64,000 bases of DNA from Vanrija pseudolonga (taxonomy: Eukaryota > Basidiomycota > Tremellomycetes > Trichosporonales > Trichosporonaceae): the NCBI RefSeq assembly GCF_020906515.1, contig NC_085849.1:1054001-1118000 (forward strand), read 5' to 3'. Within the stretch, counting starts at the first letter, position 1; every line of letters starts with the position of its first letter. The translations under genes and the position numbers were made by a program. Shown one piece after another: positions 22,520 through 33,806 of the stretch. The notes below the pieces were generated by a model. The model had not been told where the DNA came from. It did not search any database and worked only from the letters and a program-made list of their open reading frames with translations.

Positions 22520-24884
22520 CTATGCGCCCGCAGCAGCGACAGCGAGCGGCTGGATCGTCGTCGGCTCGACCCACCCGTCAGCGGCCTCTGCGCCCTCGTC
22601 CATGTTGCTCTCCTCGTTCTCAAAGTCTTGTTCGTCTTGCTCTTCTTCTTCGTCGTCGTCTTCCTCCTCATCCTCGTCCATCGGCTCGACGTCGTAGCGC
22701 GGCTTCTGTGCGCTGCCGTGCACACTGCTCCCGCGACTGCTGGGCGGGGGCGACGAGTAGACCTCCGGGTCGTCCATGCACCGTCCGCACGGCTTGTCCT
22801 TGTCGTGCAGCTTGTAGCAGGGGCGACAGACGTCGACTTCGTAGCAGATGGCCGGGTTCGGCGGTCTCTGCAGACACTGGAGCATGTCGTCGAGGTCGAC
22901 AAAGTTCTTGGGGTTGGTCGCGAATCTGCGGTGCTTCTTGGACGCGACGTGTAACGAAAGGTCCTGGTATCTCACGCGGCAGTTCTCGCAGTACCCGCTC
23001 GCCGTGTCCTGGTCCTTGCGCTTGTATCCTGTGTCAACGAGCTCGCGATTGCGGACGCGCTCGTCGTATGATGGCTTGGCCATGGTCGTCGGTGCCTTGA
23101 GCTGCTTGAGCATGGCGACGACCTGGTTCTGCGACAGGAACTCCTTGACGGGGGGGGTGGGCGCGTCCATGCCGGTCGACTTGCGGCGGCGTAACGTGGA
23201 GGGGCCGGCCTCGTTGGGGTCACGGTTCTCGACACCGCCAGCCAGCTTCTTGCTGCTAGCGGCGAGGCGCGCGTTGCCCTTGAGGACCTGGACGCGCTTG
23301 CTCATCTGCATGATGGCGCGGTCCTTGTTCGCGCCGAGCTGCGGCACACCACCGACAAACGTCCCTGGCGTCGTGTTGGCTGTTGACGTCGATGCAATCG
23401 CCGACGTGATGACCACACTGTTGCCCGATGCCTTGAGGTACGGCTCAGCCTCAGGAAGCGACGACGTGAGGGACAGGTCGCGGAGCGACTGGGAGCGCTT
23501 GAGTGCAGGCTGCGGCGGCTCCTCGCCGCGGAAGGGGACGCGGTCGACGTACAGCGACAGGGCGCGTTCTCGCAAATCCTTGACAATGTTGTCGGACCTA
23601 GCCGAGGTGGGCAAACACGACGACGACGTGAGCCGGAGGAAGTGCTCGTGGACGCAGGGCCATTCCTTGTGGTCCTTGGAGTTGTACTCCTTGACCATTA
23701 CTGGCCTGTTGCGTCCCGTGGCATCCTCGATGAGCAAAAACTTGCTTCCAGGCTTGAAGTAGTAGAAGTCTGGGCGCGGTGCCGAAAAGTCGCGTTCGCG
23801 CGTGCCGTGGATCTTCTCGTCGGCGAGCAGGTGGGAGAGCGAGTCGCCAGCGGCGTTGCCCACTGGTGCCAGCTGGTCAAGCATGTCGGTGAGCTCTGAA
23901 GAAAGTGTCAGCAACGACGCGCACAGCTGAGAAGCTTCTCCAAGCTCGGGTCATCCAAGCCCGGTACGCCGGCCAGCCTCCACCCACATCCACTCACTCT
24001 TCACTGTCCACACCTTGATCCCTAGCTTCTCGGCCTTCTGCACTAGATCCGTCACGCCCGTCGAGTCCAAGAACGGGTTCGTGTCCGCTGCTTCACGCGC
24101 AACGCGCTTTGATTGCGATGGTGCAGCACGGGGCTTGTGTGGTGACGCGCCGCCCTTGACCACAAGGTGCGACACGCGTTGTGAGAAGAACTGGTCCACG
24201 CGCTGACGAAGCATCAGTGCGAGCTCTACCCCCACCAACAATCCCACTCACCGCTCCCATCTGCTGCACGCGGTTGTTGAGGTTCCGGCCGACGACGCCT
24301 TCCTCGGCGCCAATCTCAAAGTGGAACACGAGGGTCGGGAACACCTTCTGCCACTTGGCGAGCCACTGCTCCTGCTCGTGCTTGTGGCTCTTGGCCGCCA
24401 GCGCTGCCGCCTCGGCACGGGCACGCTTGGACGATGTCGCGGGCGCAGAGCGCTCGCGGGGCCGCTTGCCGAGCGCGCTGGCAGCAGCAGCGCCGGTGCG
24501 GGGCGGCTCGGTGTCAAACACGTCTGGCACGGCGGCGGGCTGCGGGATCGACTTTGCGTGTGGGCGCGCCGCCGTCTGGAGGCGCTTCTGCAGGGTCCCG
24601 ACATTGAGGTTCACGCCGGCGAGCGCGGCGCGCGGTTCTCCAGCGGCGGTCGTGGCCGCGGGCGGCGCGCGCTTGCCGTCGACGAGCGCGGCCTTGCTCG
24701 ACACGAAGCGCTCGGCAGGCGCCGCCTTGCGCGGGCTGTTCATCTTGTCCACGGCCTTTGAGGGGGCGGCAGAGCCAAACACGTCTGCTGCTGGCGGGGG
24801 CACGGCGGGCTGGAGGGCGAGGGGGCCATGGGCGGGGTTGTGTGCTGCGAGGGGGTCGGTCCGGGTTCTAGTTATGGCCGTCAT
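22520..24884 (-). CDS. DBF4: Dbf4/Dfp1, regulatory subunit of Cdc7 kinase
   Basis: Activates and targets Cdc7 (together DDK), which phosphorylates Mcm2-7 to fire replication origins. Three exons give roughly 750 aa. All three Dbf4 motifs are present. Motif N, a BRCT-like fold, has EQWLAKWQKVFPTLVFHFE, then NLNNRVQQMGA and VDQFFSQRVSHLVVKGG across the first intron. Motif M is RPVMVKEY near residue 340. Motif C is the CCHH zinc finger GYCENCRVRYQDLSLHV with SKKHRRFA. Past motif C is a second cysteine-rich patch (CYEVDVCRPCYKLH, then CGRC) and a very acidic tail of Asp/Glu runs, not part of the classical description. Many Arg/Lys-Ser and Ser-Pro sites lie between motifs, as expected of a cell-cycle-regulated protein. 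The stop is convergent with CAS1. Confidence 0.9.
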
Positions 24885-25435
24885 AGAACCCGGTGTGTGG
24901 GTGGGAGGTGAGGCTAGTGGGAGGAAGGGAAAGGAGAGGAGGAGGTGGTGGGCTGAGTGAGATGGGTTTGGTGGTGATGATGGCTCAATGTTGGGTTGCA
25001 GCAGTTTGTGTGTGTGTGCCGTTGCTGCGTGCCAGCCAGCGCTTCCCCCTTCAGGAACTTTGCGACGCCTTCAAGGGCAGGCGCGTCCAGCCTCGTTCAA
25101 ACATTCAACACGTGGATTTGATCCCGCCGTCACCCACTCAGGCCACACAACATGACTGAAGTTGACGTCAACACTGCATCGTGGTCGATTTTTGAGACAG
25201 CAGCACTCGCTCGAGGAGACAAACATCCGCAACCCATGTTTATGCACAAAAACATCTGCTCTAGTACTCTCATGTAGCCTATCCTGCCCCTCTTCAGCGC
25301 CTTGCCCCCAGGCTATCAGTACCAGTCTCGCCCCTGTGGGCCCTAGTTACTCGCGAGCGATCGGCACCTCGGTATCTCGTCATGCTATGCTGCATGCTTG
25401 CTATGGATTTATGCAATATGAACCAGCTCAGGTAC
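24885..25435. other. Interval between DBF4 start and KAR2 stop
   Basis: This 551-nt region should hold the DBF4 promoter and the KAR2 3' UTR. I see no coding frame or RNA gene. I looked for MluI-box-like ACGCGT elements that drive G1/S genes and found none here. Confidence 0.45.
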
Positions 25436-26636
25436 TTAGAGCTCGTCGTGAGAGTACGACGAGCCGTCGTCCTCGGGAGCGCCGCCACCAGGGGCACCCT
25501 CAGCGTAAAGCTTGGAGGTAAGAGGACCAACAACATCCTGAATGTCGTCAAGCTGGGCCTGGTACTCGTCGGCATCGGCGTCGGGGTTGGCGTCGAGCCA
25601 GTCCTGCTTCTCCTTGAGAGCGTCGAGGATGGTCTTCTTGTCAGCCGCGTCGAGCTTGCCACCGAGGGCCTTCTCGTCGTTGAGCTGCGACTTGAGGGTG
25701 AAGACAAAGTTCTGGAGGGCGTTCATGTTCTCGATGCGCTTCTTCTGCTGGGCGTCCTCGTCGGCGAACTCCTCAGCCTCCTGAACCATGCGCTCAATGT
25801 CCTCGGGCGAGAGACGGCGCTGATCGTTTGTGATAGTAATGGACTCGGACTTGCCGGTGCCCTTGTCGACGGCCGAGACCTTGAGGATACCGTTGGCGTC
25901 AATCTCGAAGGTGACCTCGACCTGGGGGACACCGCGAGGGGCAGGGGGAATGTTGGTGAGGTCAAACTCGCCGAGGAGGTTGTTGTCCTTGGTCATGGAA
26001 CGCTCGCCCTCGTAGACCTGGATGCGGACGGTGGGCTGGTTGTCGACAGCAGTCGAGAAGATCTGCGACTTCTTGGTGGGGACAACCGAGTTACGGCCAA
26101 TGAGCTTGGTCATGACACCGCCAGTGGTCTCAATACCGAGGGTAAGGGGGCAGACGTCGATGAGGAGAACGCCCGAAGAGCCCTCCTCGCCGGAAAGGAT
26201 ACCACCCTGGACGGCGGCGCCGTAGGCGACGGCCTCGTCGGGGTTGATGCCCTTGGAGGGCTCCTTGCCGTTGAAGAACTCCTTGAGGAGCTGCTGGACC
26301 TTGGGGATACGGGTCGAACCACCAACAAGGACGACATCGTCAATGTCCTCCTTCTTGACGTCGGCGTCCTTGAGAACCTGCTCGACGGGCTTCATGGTCT
26401 TGCGGAAGAGGTCCATGTTGAGCTCCTCAAACTTGGCGCGGGTAAGAGTCTCGGAGAAGTCATTGCCGCCCTCGAACGACTCGATCTCGAGCTTGGTCGA
26501 CATCTGCGAAGAGAGAGTGCGCTTGGCCTTCTCGACCTCACGACGGAGCTTGCCAAGAGCCTTCTGGTTGCCAGTGACGTCGGTGCCAGTCTTGCGCTTG
26601 TACTGCTTGACAAAGTAGTCGATGACACGGTTGTCA

Positions 26637-26671
<35 letters not shown>

Positions 26672-26878
26672 AGCAAGAACCTCGAAGACGCCGTCCTCGA
26701 TCGAGAGGAGCGAGACATCGAAAGTACCACCTCCAAGGTCGTAGACAATGATCTGCGACTCGGTCTTGGTGGAACGGTCAAGACCGTAGGCGATGGCGGC
26801 GGCGGTGGGCTCGTTGACGATACGGAGGACGGTAAGACCGGCGATGGTGCCGGCGTCCTTGGTAGCCTGACGCTGGGC

Positions 26879-26913
<35 letters not shown>

Positions 26914-27666
26914 GGGTGACCTTGTGGCCGAGGTAAGCCTCAGCGGTCTCCTTCATCTTGACAAGGACCATGGCGGAGATCTCCTCGGGGGTCTGGGGGA
27001 TGTGTCAGCGGCGCACTTTGGGCAAAGCAGGCAGGCGGCAAACTTACGAAGTCCTTGAACTCGCCCTTGTGCTTGACGTGGATCATGGGCTTGCCGTTCT
27101 TGTTGACAATCTCGAAAGGCCAGTGCTTGCGGTCCTTCTGGACATCGGGGTCCTTGAAGTCGCGGCCGACCAGGCGCTTGGCGTCGAACACAGTGTTGGT
27201 GGGGTTCTGGGCTCCCTGGTTCTTGGCCGCGTCACCAATGAGGCGCTCGTCCTCGGTGAAGCCGACCCATGAGGGCGTGATACGGTTTCCCTGGTCGTTG
27301 GCGATGATCTCAACCTTGCCGCCGCGCTGGACGCTGTAGTGGGGTCAGCGACGTGTCCCTCGCGGGTCGGCGGGTGGGGGGTCGACCCGACGCGTCGAGT
27401 CGGAAACGCGCCGTGCCGTGCCGCTCCCACTGGTACAAATCAAAAACTCACGCAACACAAGAGTAGGTAGTTCCCAAGTCGATACCAATAACAGTTCCGT
27501 AGTCGTTGTCCTTCTGCTCGGCGGCGCGGACCTGGTTGCCAACGGGCAGGAAGCACACAATGGCGAGGAGGACGCAGCAGACGAGCGTGATCTTTGAGAG
27601 GAGCGATGCCGAGGCCTGAGCCTGCTTGCTCCTCCGCGGCCTGATGGTGGCACGGGGGTATGCCAT
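25436..27666 (-). CDS. KAR2: ER chaperone BiP (Kar2, HSP70)
   Basis: Lumenal HSP70 of the ER; it folds secretory proteins, drives translocation and holds Ire1 inactive. Three exons (27666-27452, 27333-27048, 26992-25436) sum to 2058 nt and give 685 aa. A basic N-terminus leads into the signal sequence [16 protein letters not shown]. The ATPase domain has [45 protein letters not shown] and [16 protein letters not shown]. The substrate domain follows, and the chain ends in HDEL, the ER retrieval signal, then the stop at 25436. The coding strand shows strong codon bias, which leaves a 558-codon open frame on the opposite strand that I do not consider a gene. Promoter elements lie at 27790-27813 and 27982-27994. 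Confidence 0.97.
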
Positions 27667-27789
27667 GGTGAATAAGGAAAAAGGAGTGTGGAAGAAGGAG
27701 AAGAATGGGAGCGAACAAGCAAAGGGGTTGCTCGACTTTTAGGTGCTGGGTGTGGTGGGGGTAGCAGCGTGTACCAGTCCAGTCCGTGC

Positions 27790-27813
27790 CAGCGTGGCAG
27801 GTGTCGACGTGGC
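27790..27813. promoter_or_regulatory. Candidate unfolded-protein response element
   Basis: CAGCGTG at 27790-27796 matches the core of the yeast UPRE (CAGNGTG). TCGACGTGGC at 27804-27813 carries the ACGTGG core bound by basic leucine zippers of the Hac1/Hxl1/Xbp1 type. The pair lies about 125-150 bp upstream of the KAR2 ATG. Binding is inferred, not shown. Confidence 0.5.
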
Positions 27814-27981
27814 GCACGCAGCGCAAGTAAAACGCGACCGAGCCAGATCGGCGCGCGCGGCGGCGGCAGGGGACACGGGCGGGTGCGGGACCAGGCGGCA
27901 ATTCCAACTGACGTTGCAGGCTTTCCAGCCACTGCTTACCGCATCCAACCGCCCAGCGCCCAGCATTATTATTCCACGCCC

Positions 27982-27994
27982 TTCGAGAATGCTC
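27982..27994. promoter_or_regulatory. Candidate heat shock element
   Basis: TTCgaGAAtgCTC fits three alternating nGAAn units with one mismatch in the third. HSF1 sites are usual upstream of HSP70 genes, including KAR2. It lies between KAR2 and SPC3, about 315 bp from the KAR2 ATG and 265 bp from the SPC3 ATG. Confidence 0.4.
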
Positions 27995-28258
27995 CCGCTA
28001 GTAACAATATAATTCAATTTGGGTGGGGCCGGCGTAATGGCCCACGTGGATGCCCTGAGTAAACTACACTCGCCACGCTGGACGCCTGCCGCCAGTCATC
28101 ACCACCGACCGCCGTCAACCACCGCGTCACTGACCTCACCGAGCTCTCGACGCATCGCAAGTGCCAGCAACAACAAAAGGCAAAAGCACGACGACTCGGC
28201 CGACGACGACGCGACACGACACGACACCACGGCCGCCACCCACTTCTTGTTTGCCAGA

Positions 28259-29279
28259 ATGTACTCGACGCTCCAGCGGCTCAACCACTTCGGGTCGATA
28301 TCGACGACCTTCATTGTCGTGCTGCTCTCGCTCATCTCGCTCGCGAGCTTCCTCACGCAGCCCGTGCCCGAGGTGGGAAAGATTGCAGTCAGCGACTTGA
28401 TTGTGTGAGTGGTGGCGGCGGCAGCGGCGTCAGCCGCGGCCGATGCCGATGCATGCCCTTCGTTTACTTCCTACTTCCTACTAACCCCCGCCTCTAGCCA
28501 GCGCGGCCGCCTGAACCGCTGGGCCGCGCGCGAGGAGGACATTGCCTCGCTGCGCTTCAGCGTCAAGACGGACCTCACGCCCCTGCTCACGAGCTACAAC
28601 ACCAAGCAGCTCTATCTGTACCTCACGGCGGCGTACGTCGACCACGCCGGCGCAGCGCACGAGGCCGTGCTCTGGGACCGCATCATCACGCGCGCCGACT
28701 CGACAGACTTCCGCGCCGTCGGCAAGGGCAACACCAAGCCCCGCGTCATGCGCAACCCCCGCCTCAACGTGCCCGAGAGCAGGAGCCACTACCACTGGCG
28801 GAACCCGTCTGGGTCGTTCCGGTGAGTCTGGCGTGGATATTGGGCTGGAGAGTACGGGAGGGAGTGGCCAGCGTCGGCGCGGCGTTCTCAATGTCGTCCT
28901 GCCGCGTCGAGACTGTGCCTTTCCGCTAGGCCCTACTGTGTTCGATGCCCCGTCTTCGTTCTGCTAGACGCCATCGAGTTGGACAGCGATCTGGGCGCTT
29001 CACTGCTGGCACCACCACGAGATGGAACCCCGCTCGTTCGCTCGGCATATCCATCAACTGCTATGCCGTAGCCTTGTGCGGCTGTTCTCGACGCTACTCA
29101 TCCTCCCCTCCGCCTCCCGCAGCCCTCCCTGCCCGCGCCTCGCCACTGACACCACCAGAACCGTCGACAACGCAAACATCACACTACACTACTCGCTCAT
29201 GCCCTACGTCGGCATTCTCACCTCTGGAATCGCCGCAGAGGCCCAGGGCTCAGTAGACATCACTTACAAGAAGCGATAA
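28259..29279 (+). CDS. SPC3: Signal peptidase complex subunit 3
   Basis: Essential subunit of the ER signal peptidase complex. Three exons (28259-28404, 28498-28821, 29159-29279) sum to 591 nt and give 196 aa, within the 180-200 usual for Spc3. The short cytosolic start MYSTLQRLNHFGS leads to one membrane segment (TFIVVLLSLISLASF). The lumenal part has the Spc22/25 pattern FSVKTDLTPLLTSYNTKQLY, LYLTAAYVDHAG, VLWDRIITRADS, and the late strand ITLHYSLMPYVGILTSG. The exon 2 to exon 3 join (SFR-TVDNANITLHY) restores the family pattern but needs a 337-nt intron, long for this genome. It is head-to-head with KAR2, with which it shares function in secretion. Confidence 0.88.
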
Positions 29280-29832
29280 AGTTGAAAAGTGGCATTGTGT
29301 ACAATAGGTTTGCGTAGGCAGCTCGGTGCATTAACCCATACAGACATGAGATGCAGTGTTGGGGACATAGAGGTATGGGGTGCAGCTTGCGCGCTGAGGG
29401 TGGTTTCGGTTAGGCAATGCACAGAAAAGTCTTGTTGCTACAGGATGAGGAAGGTCAACTATAGGCAAGCGCCGATGAGCGGTCGCTTGGTGGTGGTGGT
29501 GGTGGTGGTGGTGGTGGTGGTGGTGGTGGGTGTGGTTGGAGAAAACCGAGATGGGATTGGGGGCGGTGGTGCGGGTTGTGAGATCCTGGCACCAGCCCGT
29601 CCTGAAACGGAGCCAGTGCCAAAAGCTGTGCAGGTCGATGGGGGCGTTAAGATCGCCGTGGTGGCGCCGAAAGGTGGCGCGCACGTCGATGTGGGGAGGG
29701 TCGCTGATCCTCAAGTGGAGAAGGCGGTGCATGGAGCGGCTGCGCCGTGGCGAAGCGCCAAAGATGTCGGCTCTCGGCGTCTGAAGTGAACGGAAAGGAA
29801 ACCGGTGGCAAGTCCGAGTCGCGAATCGGACT
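29280..29832. other. Convergent 3' region with a TGG microsatellite
   Basis: This 553-nt stretch lies between the stops of SPC3 and the HSP20-fold gene. It contains a (TGG)14 tract and no convincing gene. Confidence 0.5.
29488..29529. repeat. (TGG)14 microsatellite
   Basis: Fourteen uninterrupted TGG units (CCA on the other strand) lie between two convergent stops. No coding frame here is supported, so it is likely in 3' UTR sequence. Confidence 0.95.
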
Positions 29833-30906
29833 TTACGCGGCCGCATGGCTGCCCATGGTGGCGGTAAAGCTTGGCGCCTGTGCAGAGGCCATTGTAACGT
29901 TCGAATTGTTGGACCGGACAGACCGAGATGATCTGGTGGCGGGCCTTACAAATCGCTCGGCACGAGTGACTATTGGTGGTGGTCAGCAACGCACCTTGGT
30001 TTTCACGCCAAGCTAGCGATCCCGAGCTGGCACTCACCAGTAACGCGCAGGACTTTACCACTGAAGTTTGCGCGGACAGACGTCATGATGGCATCGTCAC
30101 CGAGTTTGATCTCCCACTGAGCATGGTCTTACGCAGTCAACACCAATTCGCCAAGGCATGCGCATTAAACCCACCATTTTCATCCCACAGGTCCGCCACA
30201 ATATGCAACATTTGATTGCGTCGCGTCGTAATGGTGATGTCGTCGAGTCTTTGGGGACGGTCAATTAACCTTTCTCTGCGGCGCCACGTCTCGGGCGGAC
30301 TCACTGGAAGCCTGGGAGCCAGACCATGACTTCGTAGACCGACGAAGTGCTCTTGATGGCAATGCGGCCAGACTCTCCCTTGATGACTTCAATCCACTCG
30401 CCGGCAGGTCCCTCTAGAAGCTCGGGGTCAAAGTCGATGTCGGGACGCTCGGGGCCGTTATCAAATGACGACGCGCGGCCAGAGTACGAGCTCATCTTTG
30501 CTGGAGGTTGAGCCCATCGTGGCGGGGGTGGAGTGTCGGCCTTTATTGATCCGCCACCGTTGGAGGATCCCGACCCCGACGACGAAGAACTAATGACTGA
30601 TGCACGATGATGCTCGATAGGTGTTGGCACCGTGTTGACGAGCGAACTTGTTCGGTGATGGTGGTGAGCTCCGGTTGGTAGTGCCGTTGGTAGCGGGTAG
30701 AGTGCCGGAGGGGATAGCGTGGAAATGGAGCAAACTGTTGCAGCTCCTCGACTGCGGGCAGAGATCACAGGCTCAGTCACGCGAGTTTCAGAGGCGGCAT
30801 TGTCGGTTGTCCACTCTGTGTGATCTCTTGCCCACTGTTGTAGCGAGGCCGTGTTGTCCTGTCCATGACTGTATTGTGTCATGGGGTGCCGAGAGACCAT
30901 GATCAT
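29833..30906 (-). CDS. HSP20-fold (alpha-crystallin-like) protein
   Basis: Small-heat-shock-type fold in a protein of unknown role. Four exons (30906-30305, 30248-30175, 30127-30038, 29969-29833) sum to 903 nt and give 300 aa. Residues 1-140 are Ser/Thr/Pro-rich with HHHH and are probably disordered. From about residue 155 the pattern is EWIEVIKGESGRIAIKS, YEVMVWLPGF, DDITITTRRNQMLHIVAD, then EIKLGDDAIMTSVRANFSGK and VLRVTVTRAE, that is, the beta-sandwich of an alpha-crystallin domain with its closing strand. There is no C-terminal IxI/V motif; the tail is Ser/Asn-rich and ends HAAA. A TACAG site inside exon 1 could accept a splice from further upstream exons (31700-32024), which would change the N-terminus. 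Confidence 0.72.
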
Positions 30907-31333
30907 GATAGGCGATGGAGGTTGACGAAGAAGAGAAAAGAAGTGAAAAAGTGAAGCGTTGGTGTTGGTGGCAAGAGGTATTATTTTGTGGTTTAGGGCG
31001 AGTAGTAGTGGTAGCAGGAGTAGGCGTGTGTGTCAGCGCGCGTGGCCAAGGAAACATGTGCTTGGGGGTGGTGTGTATCCTCAACGCTGTGCGGCGACTA
31101 TGCCTGACGTCATGCACCAAGGGAAAAACCCGGGGTAACGACCGACTGGGGTACAATCCCAAAACGAAGATTGGAAAGGGGAGACAAGGGGGAGGAGTCT
31201 TGGTCCTGCCGCGTGTCCAAGTTGCGCAGCATTGCCACCAAGGACGCACGCACGGGCAGGCAGGCGCGTGGCAAACACACTACCCAAGGCGTAAACAGGC
31301 CTTAGCGTGTGCCAGTTGACCGGGCGCGGGGGT

Positions 31334-31357
31334 GGCACGACGGCACGACGGCACGAC
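31334..31357. repeat. (GGCACGAC)3 short tandem repeat
   Basis: Three exact copies of an 8-nt unit in non-coding sequence, followed by a partial fourth (GGCAC). Confidence 0.9.
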
Positions 31358-31692
31358 GGCACACACCGGCGCACAAGGGGCAAACGAGTGGCGGCTCAGG
31401 GCTTACGACCTTCCCTCCAAAACGCAAGTTTACCCTGGGAAAGGGACAGGCTTTCGGGCACCCGTCTAGCTTGTGCATCGCCGTTGGCAGGCGAGAGGAG
31501 GATGGGAGTGGTTGCCGCCCAAGTCGCTAGCTCCAACCCAACTAGAAGAGGGGGAGCGGGTGATGGGATTCCAGGACTGAAATGTAGTATACACAAAACA
31601 AGCGTCCAGCATCACGACGAGGCACACACTTGTCCGGTGTGGAATGGGGTGCACACAGACGAGGCAACAACCGTTAAACTCACCTGACAAGC

Positions 31693-32024
31693 TTGATTCC
31701 AACAGTCTCGTGTGCTGTATCTCTCTTTACCATTGACGACGTGGGTGTCACATTACTATGCAAACGAGTCAGTGCGGCGCCCTCCAACGTGTGTGCATGG
31801 CAACGGGGCCTGTGCGTACCTTGGGTGAGATTCATAAGACGCGGATGCGATGTCCGTGTCCGCCGGTGCGCCATAATGATCGTCGAGATTGTGCAGGTCC
31901 GGTGGGGTCATCGGAGTGTCATCAGACTCGAACGAGTTGCTCGACTGGGGCTGCGAATACGAGTCTGCAGCTCCTTGCCCAGTGACTGTCACGAGATCGC
32001 GAGACGTGGTAGACATGAAGGAGA
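31693..32024 (-). CDS. Possible upstream exons, uncertain
   Basis: A frame from ATG 32024 (MVSFMSTTSRDLVTVTG) runs through Ser/Pro/Asp-rich sequence (SDDTPMTPPDLHNLDDHYG) to a GTACGC donor near 31820. It joins through CATAG near 31757 to VTPTSSMVKRDTAHETVGIK, and ends at a perfect CAG/GTGAGT donor near 31687. Two well-formed splice donors argue for transcription. The exons could belong to the HSP20-fold gene (an 800-nt intron to TACAG near 30870 keeps the frame) or to a separate short gene continuing past 31590. I recognise no domain in this part. Confidence 0.35.
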
Positions 32025-33782
32025 CCATGTCCGCCGTTGCCGTGATCGATGACGATGGGCGTGTTTGGGGCGGAGGGGGGGGGAGAGCTCGCGCAGTGCG
32101 ATGCAGCCGTCGGGCTGATTCTCCTTGCTGGTCGTACTTTTTGGATGCTGGCGTGTGTGAGGAAGGACGCGACGTTGATGACGAGGCCAAAGGTTCGTTC
32201 AAATACAAATGGACTCCCCGCGGCGGCGCGTGATGCGTGGTGACGCCCCTGTCAACACGGGTGGGGTGGGGGGCGCCGCTTTCCGGTAGCTCTCGTGGGC
32301 GGGCGCTGGGAGGGAAGGTATCGGAGGGAAGGACGGATCGACGCTCGTGTCGTTCCTTCTTGGGCACGCGCGCCTGGGCGTTGCTTGTGTAGAAGAGATT
32401 TGAGGATGTCGCTGTCGCGACGTGGTTGAGATGTGTTGCTGGGCTGGCAACGGGGATTCAAGACAGGCAGGAAGGGGAGGGGGCGGGAAAGGCGAGGGAC
32501 GATGTTGATAGGCCAGCGGCGTAAGGGTGCTCTGGGTGGTGTGCGAGCGGAAGTTGATCACGACTACTGCCGGCGACCAGGGCGTGTTGCTGCTGGACTG
32601 GTGGGCACGACTAGAGCCGGCAGACACAAAGGTGGATAGTTTTGCGATGGAAGCTGAGAGATGATGATTGAGAATGGGTGCGAGTTGTTGCTGCGTGTTG
32701 CTGCTGCGTGTTGGAAGAGAAGGCCTTTCTTGGGTTTGGGTTTGGACCTACCTTGGTTTCAGTTGACCCGATGACTCAAGGTATTACAGATACCCTGTAA
32801 AAGCCAAACCCTCCTCTCCCTCTCAGGTGTGAGATTCCACAACAGGAAGACGGTGGCGGAGGGGAATGGAATGGTTCCGCCGCTCGCCGCAATGCACAAA
32901 ACAGCAAGGTGCGCCGTGTATGACCTATTTGTAGTACGTCGGTACGTCGAGAAGAGTCACAATGAGAGAGACGAGACGAGGACAAGGCAGTTTCCAAGTC
33001 CAGTAGATATCTGTCAGAGGGGTTGAAATAATTCAAAAGTGCAATGGCGCGAAGAAGTAGTTGCTAAGCAAGTGGCCATGAAAGGGTTTGCCCGACCCGA
33101 CGAGACGAGGTGCAAGGCAACGAGTGGGCTATGGAATGAACCTCTTGCAATGATCAAAGTCGTGTCGATGGATGTAACACTGTTACCCCTTGTCGGGCGC
33201 AGGACGACGCCCCCTCACCCTCTTGGCACCCTTCGTATTCAGGTTTGGGGTGGTTATGTACCCCCCTCCTTCTGTGAAGAGGCGGGAGATGGGCGCGCAG
33301 GACAATGTGTGTGTCGTCTGGCAGAATGTGCTGGGATGCAAAGGGTAGCTGGGTAGCTGCGCAGTGGATGTAATCACCTGGCGTCATGGGACAAGGGCTA
33401 AGCCGTTATAGCTACTCGTTGTGCGTGCGCGACACGCAAGGGCAACACCACTATCGGGGCAGGGCAGCGGTCGCTGGATTCCGCAGCCGACAAGCCAAGC
33501 CAGTCGGGCTCGCAGGCTGGCAGGAGGTCGGTCGGCTTAGCACGCAGCACCCGGAGCAGAAGGGGGGGAGGCTTAAAGCACCACGCCGACCGAGGGCTAC
33601 GCTATCTCGTGTGGCCTCTCTCTGACAAAGGGTTTCAAGGTAGCACGTCAGGGGAGCAGTCGGCTGCGGTTGGTTACACACGGCTGCCTCGCACCGTCCA
33701 TGACGATGACTGTCCTCGGGCCAAAAGCCTAGCGGCGCAGCGGGGCGAAGCAGAGCTGCGACGCACACACCCATCAACCAGC

Positions 33783-33806
33783 AGCGAGCGAGCGAGCGAG
33801 CGAGCG
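33783..33806. repeat. (AGCG)6 microsatellite
   Basis: Six exact copies of AGCG in the gene-poor region upstream of the Otu1 gene. Confidence 0.9.

Larger units (their letters stand above)
27667..28258. other. Bidirectional promoter of KAR2 and SPC3
   Basis: This 592-nt region drives two ER genes in opposite directions. It holds a CAGCGTG motif and a GACGTGG motif close to KAR2, an imperfect three-unit heat shock element in the middle, and a CACGTG E-box at 28043-28048. No coding signal of its own is seen. Confidence 0.6.

Noticed and set aside
25382-27058. A 558-codon open frame on the plus strand, antisense to KAR2
   Set aside because: It mirrors the KAR2 exon exactly, has a Leu/Val/Asp/Gly-rich composition produced by reversed codon bias, and shows no domain. 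Long antisense frames over HSP70 genes are a known artefact.
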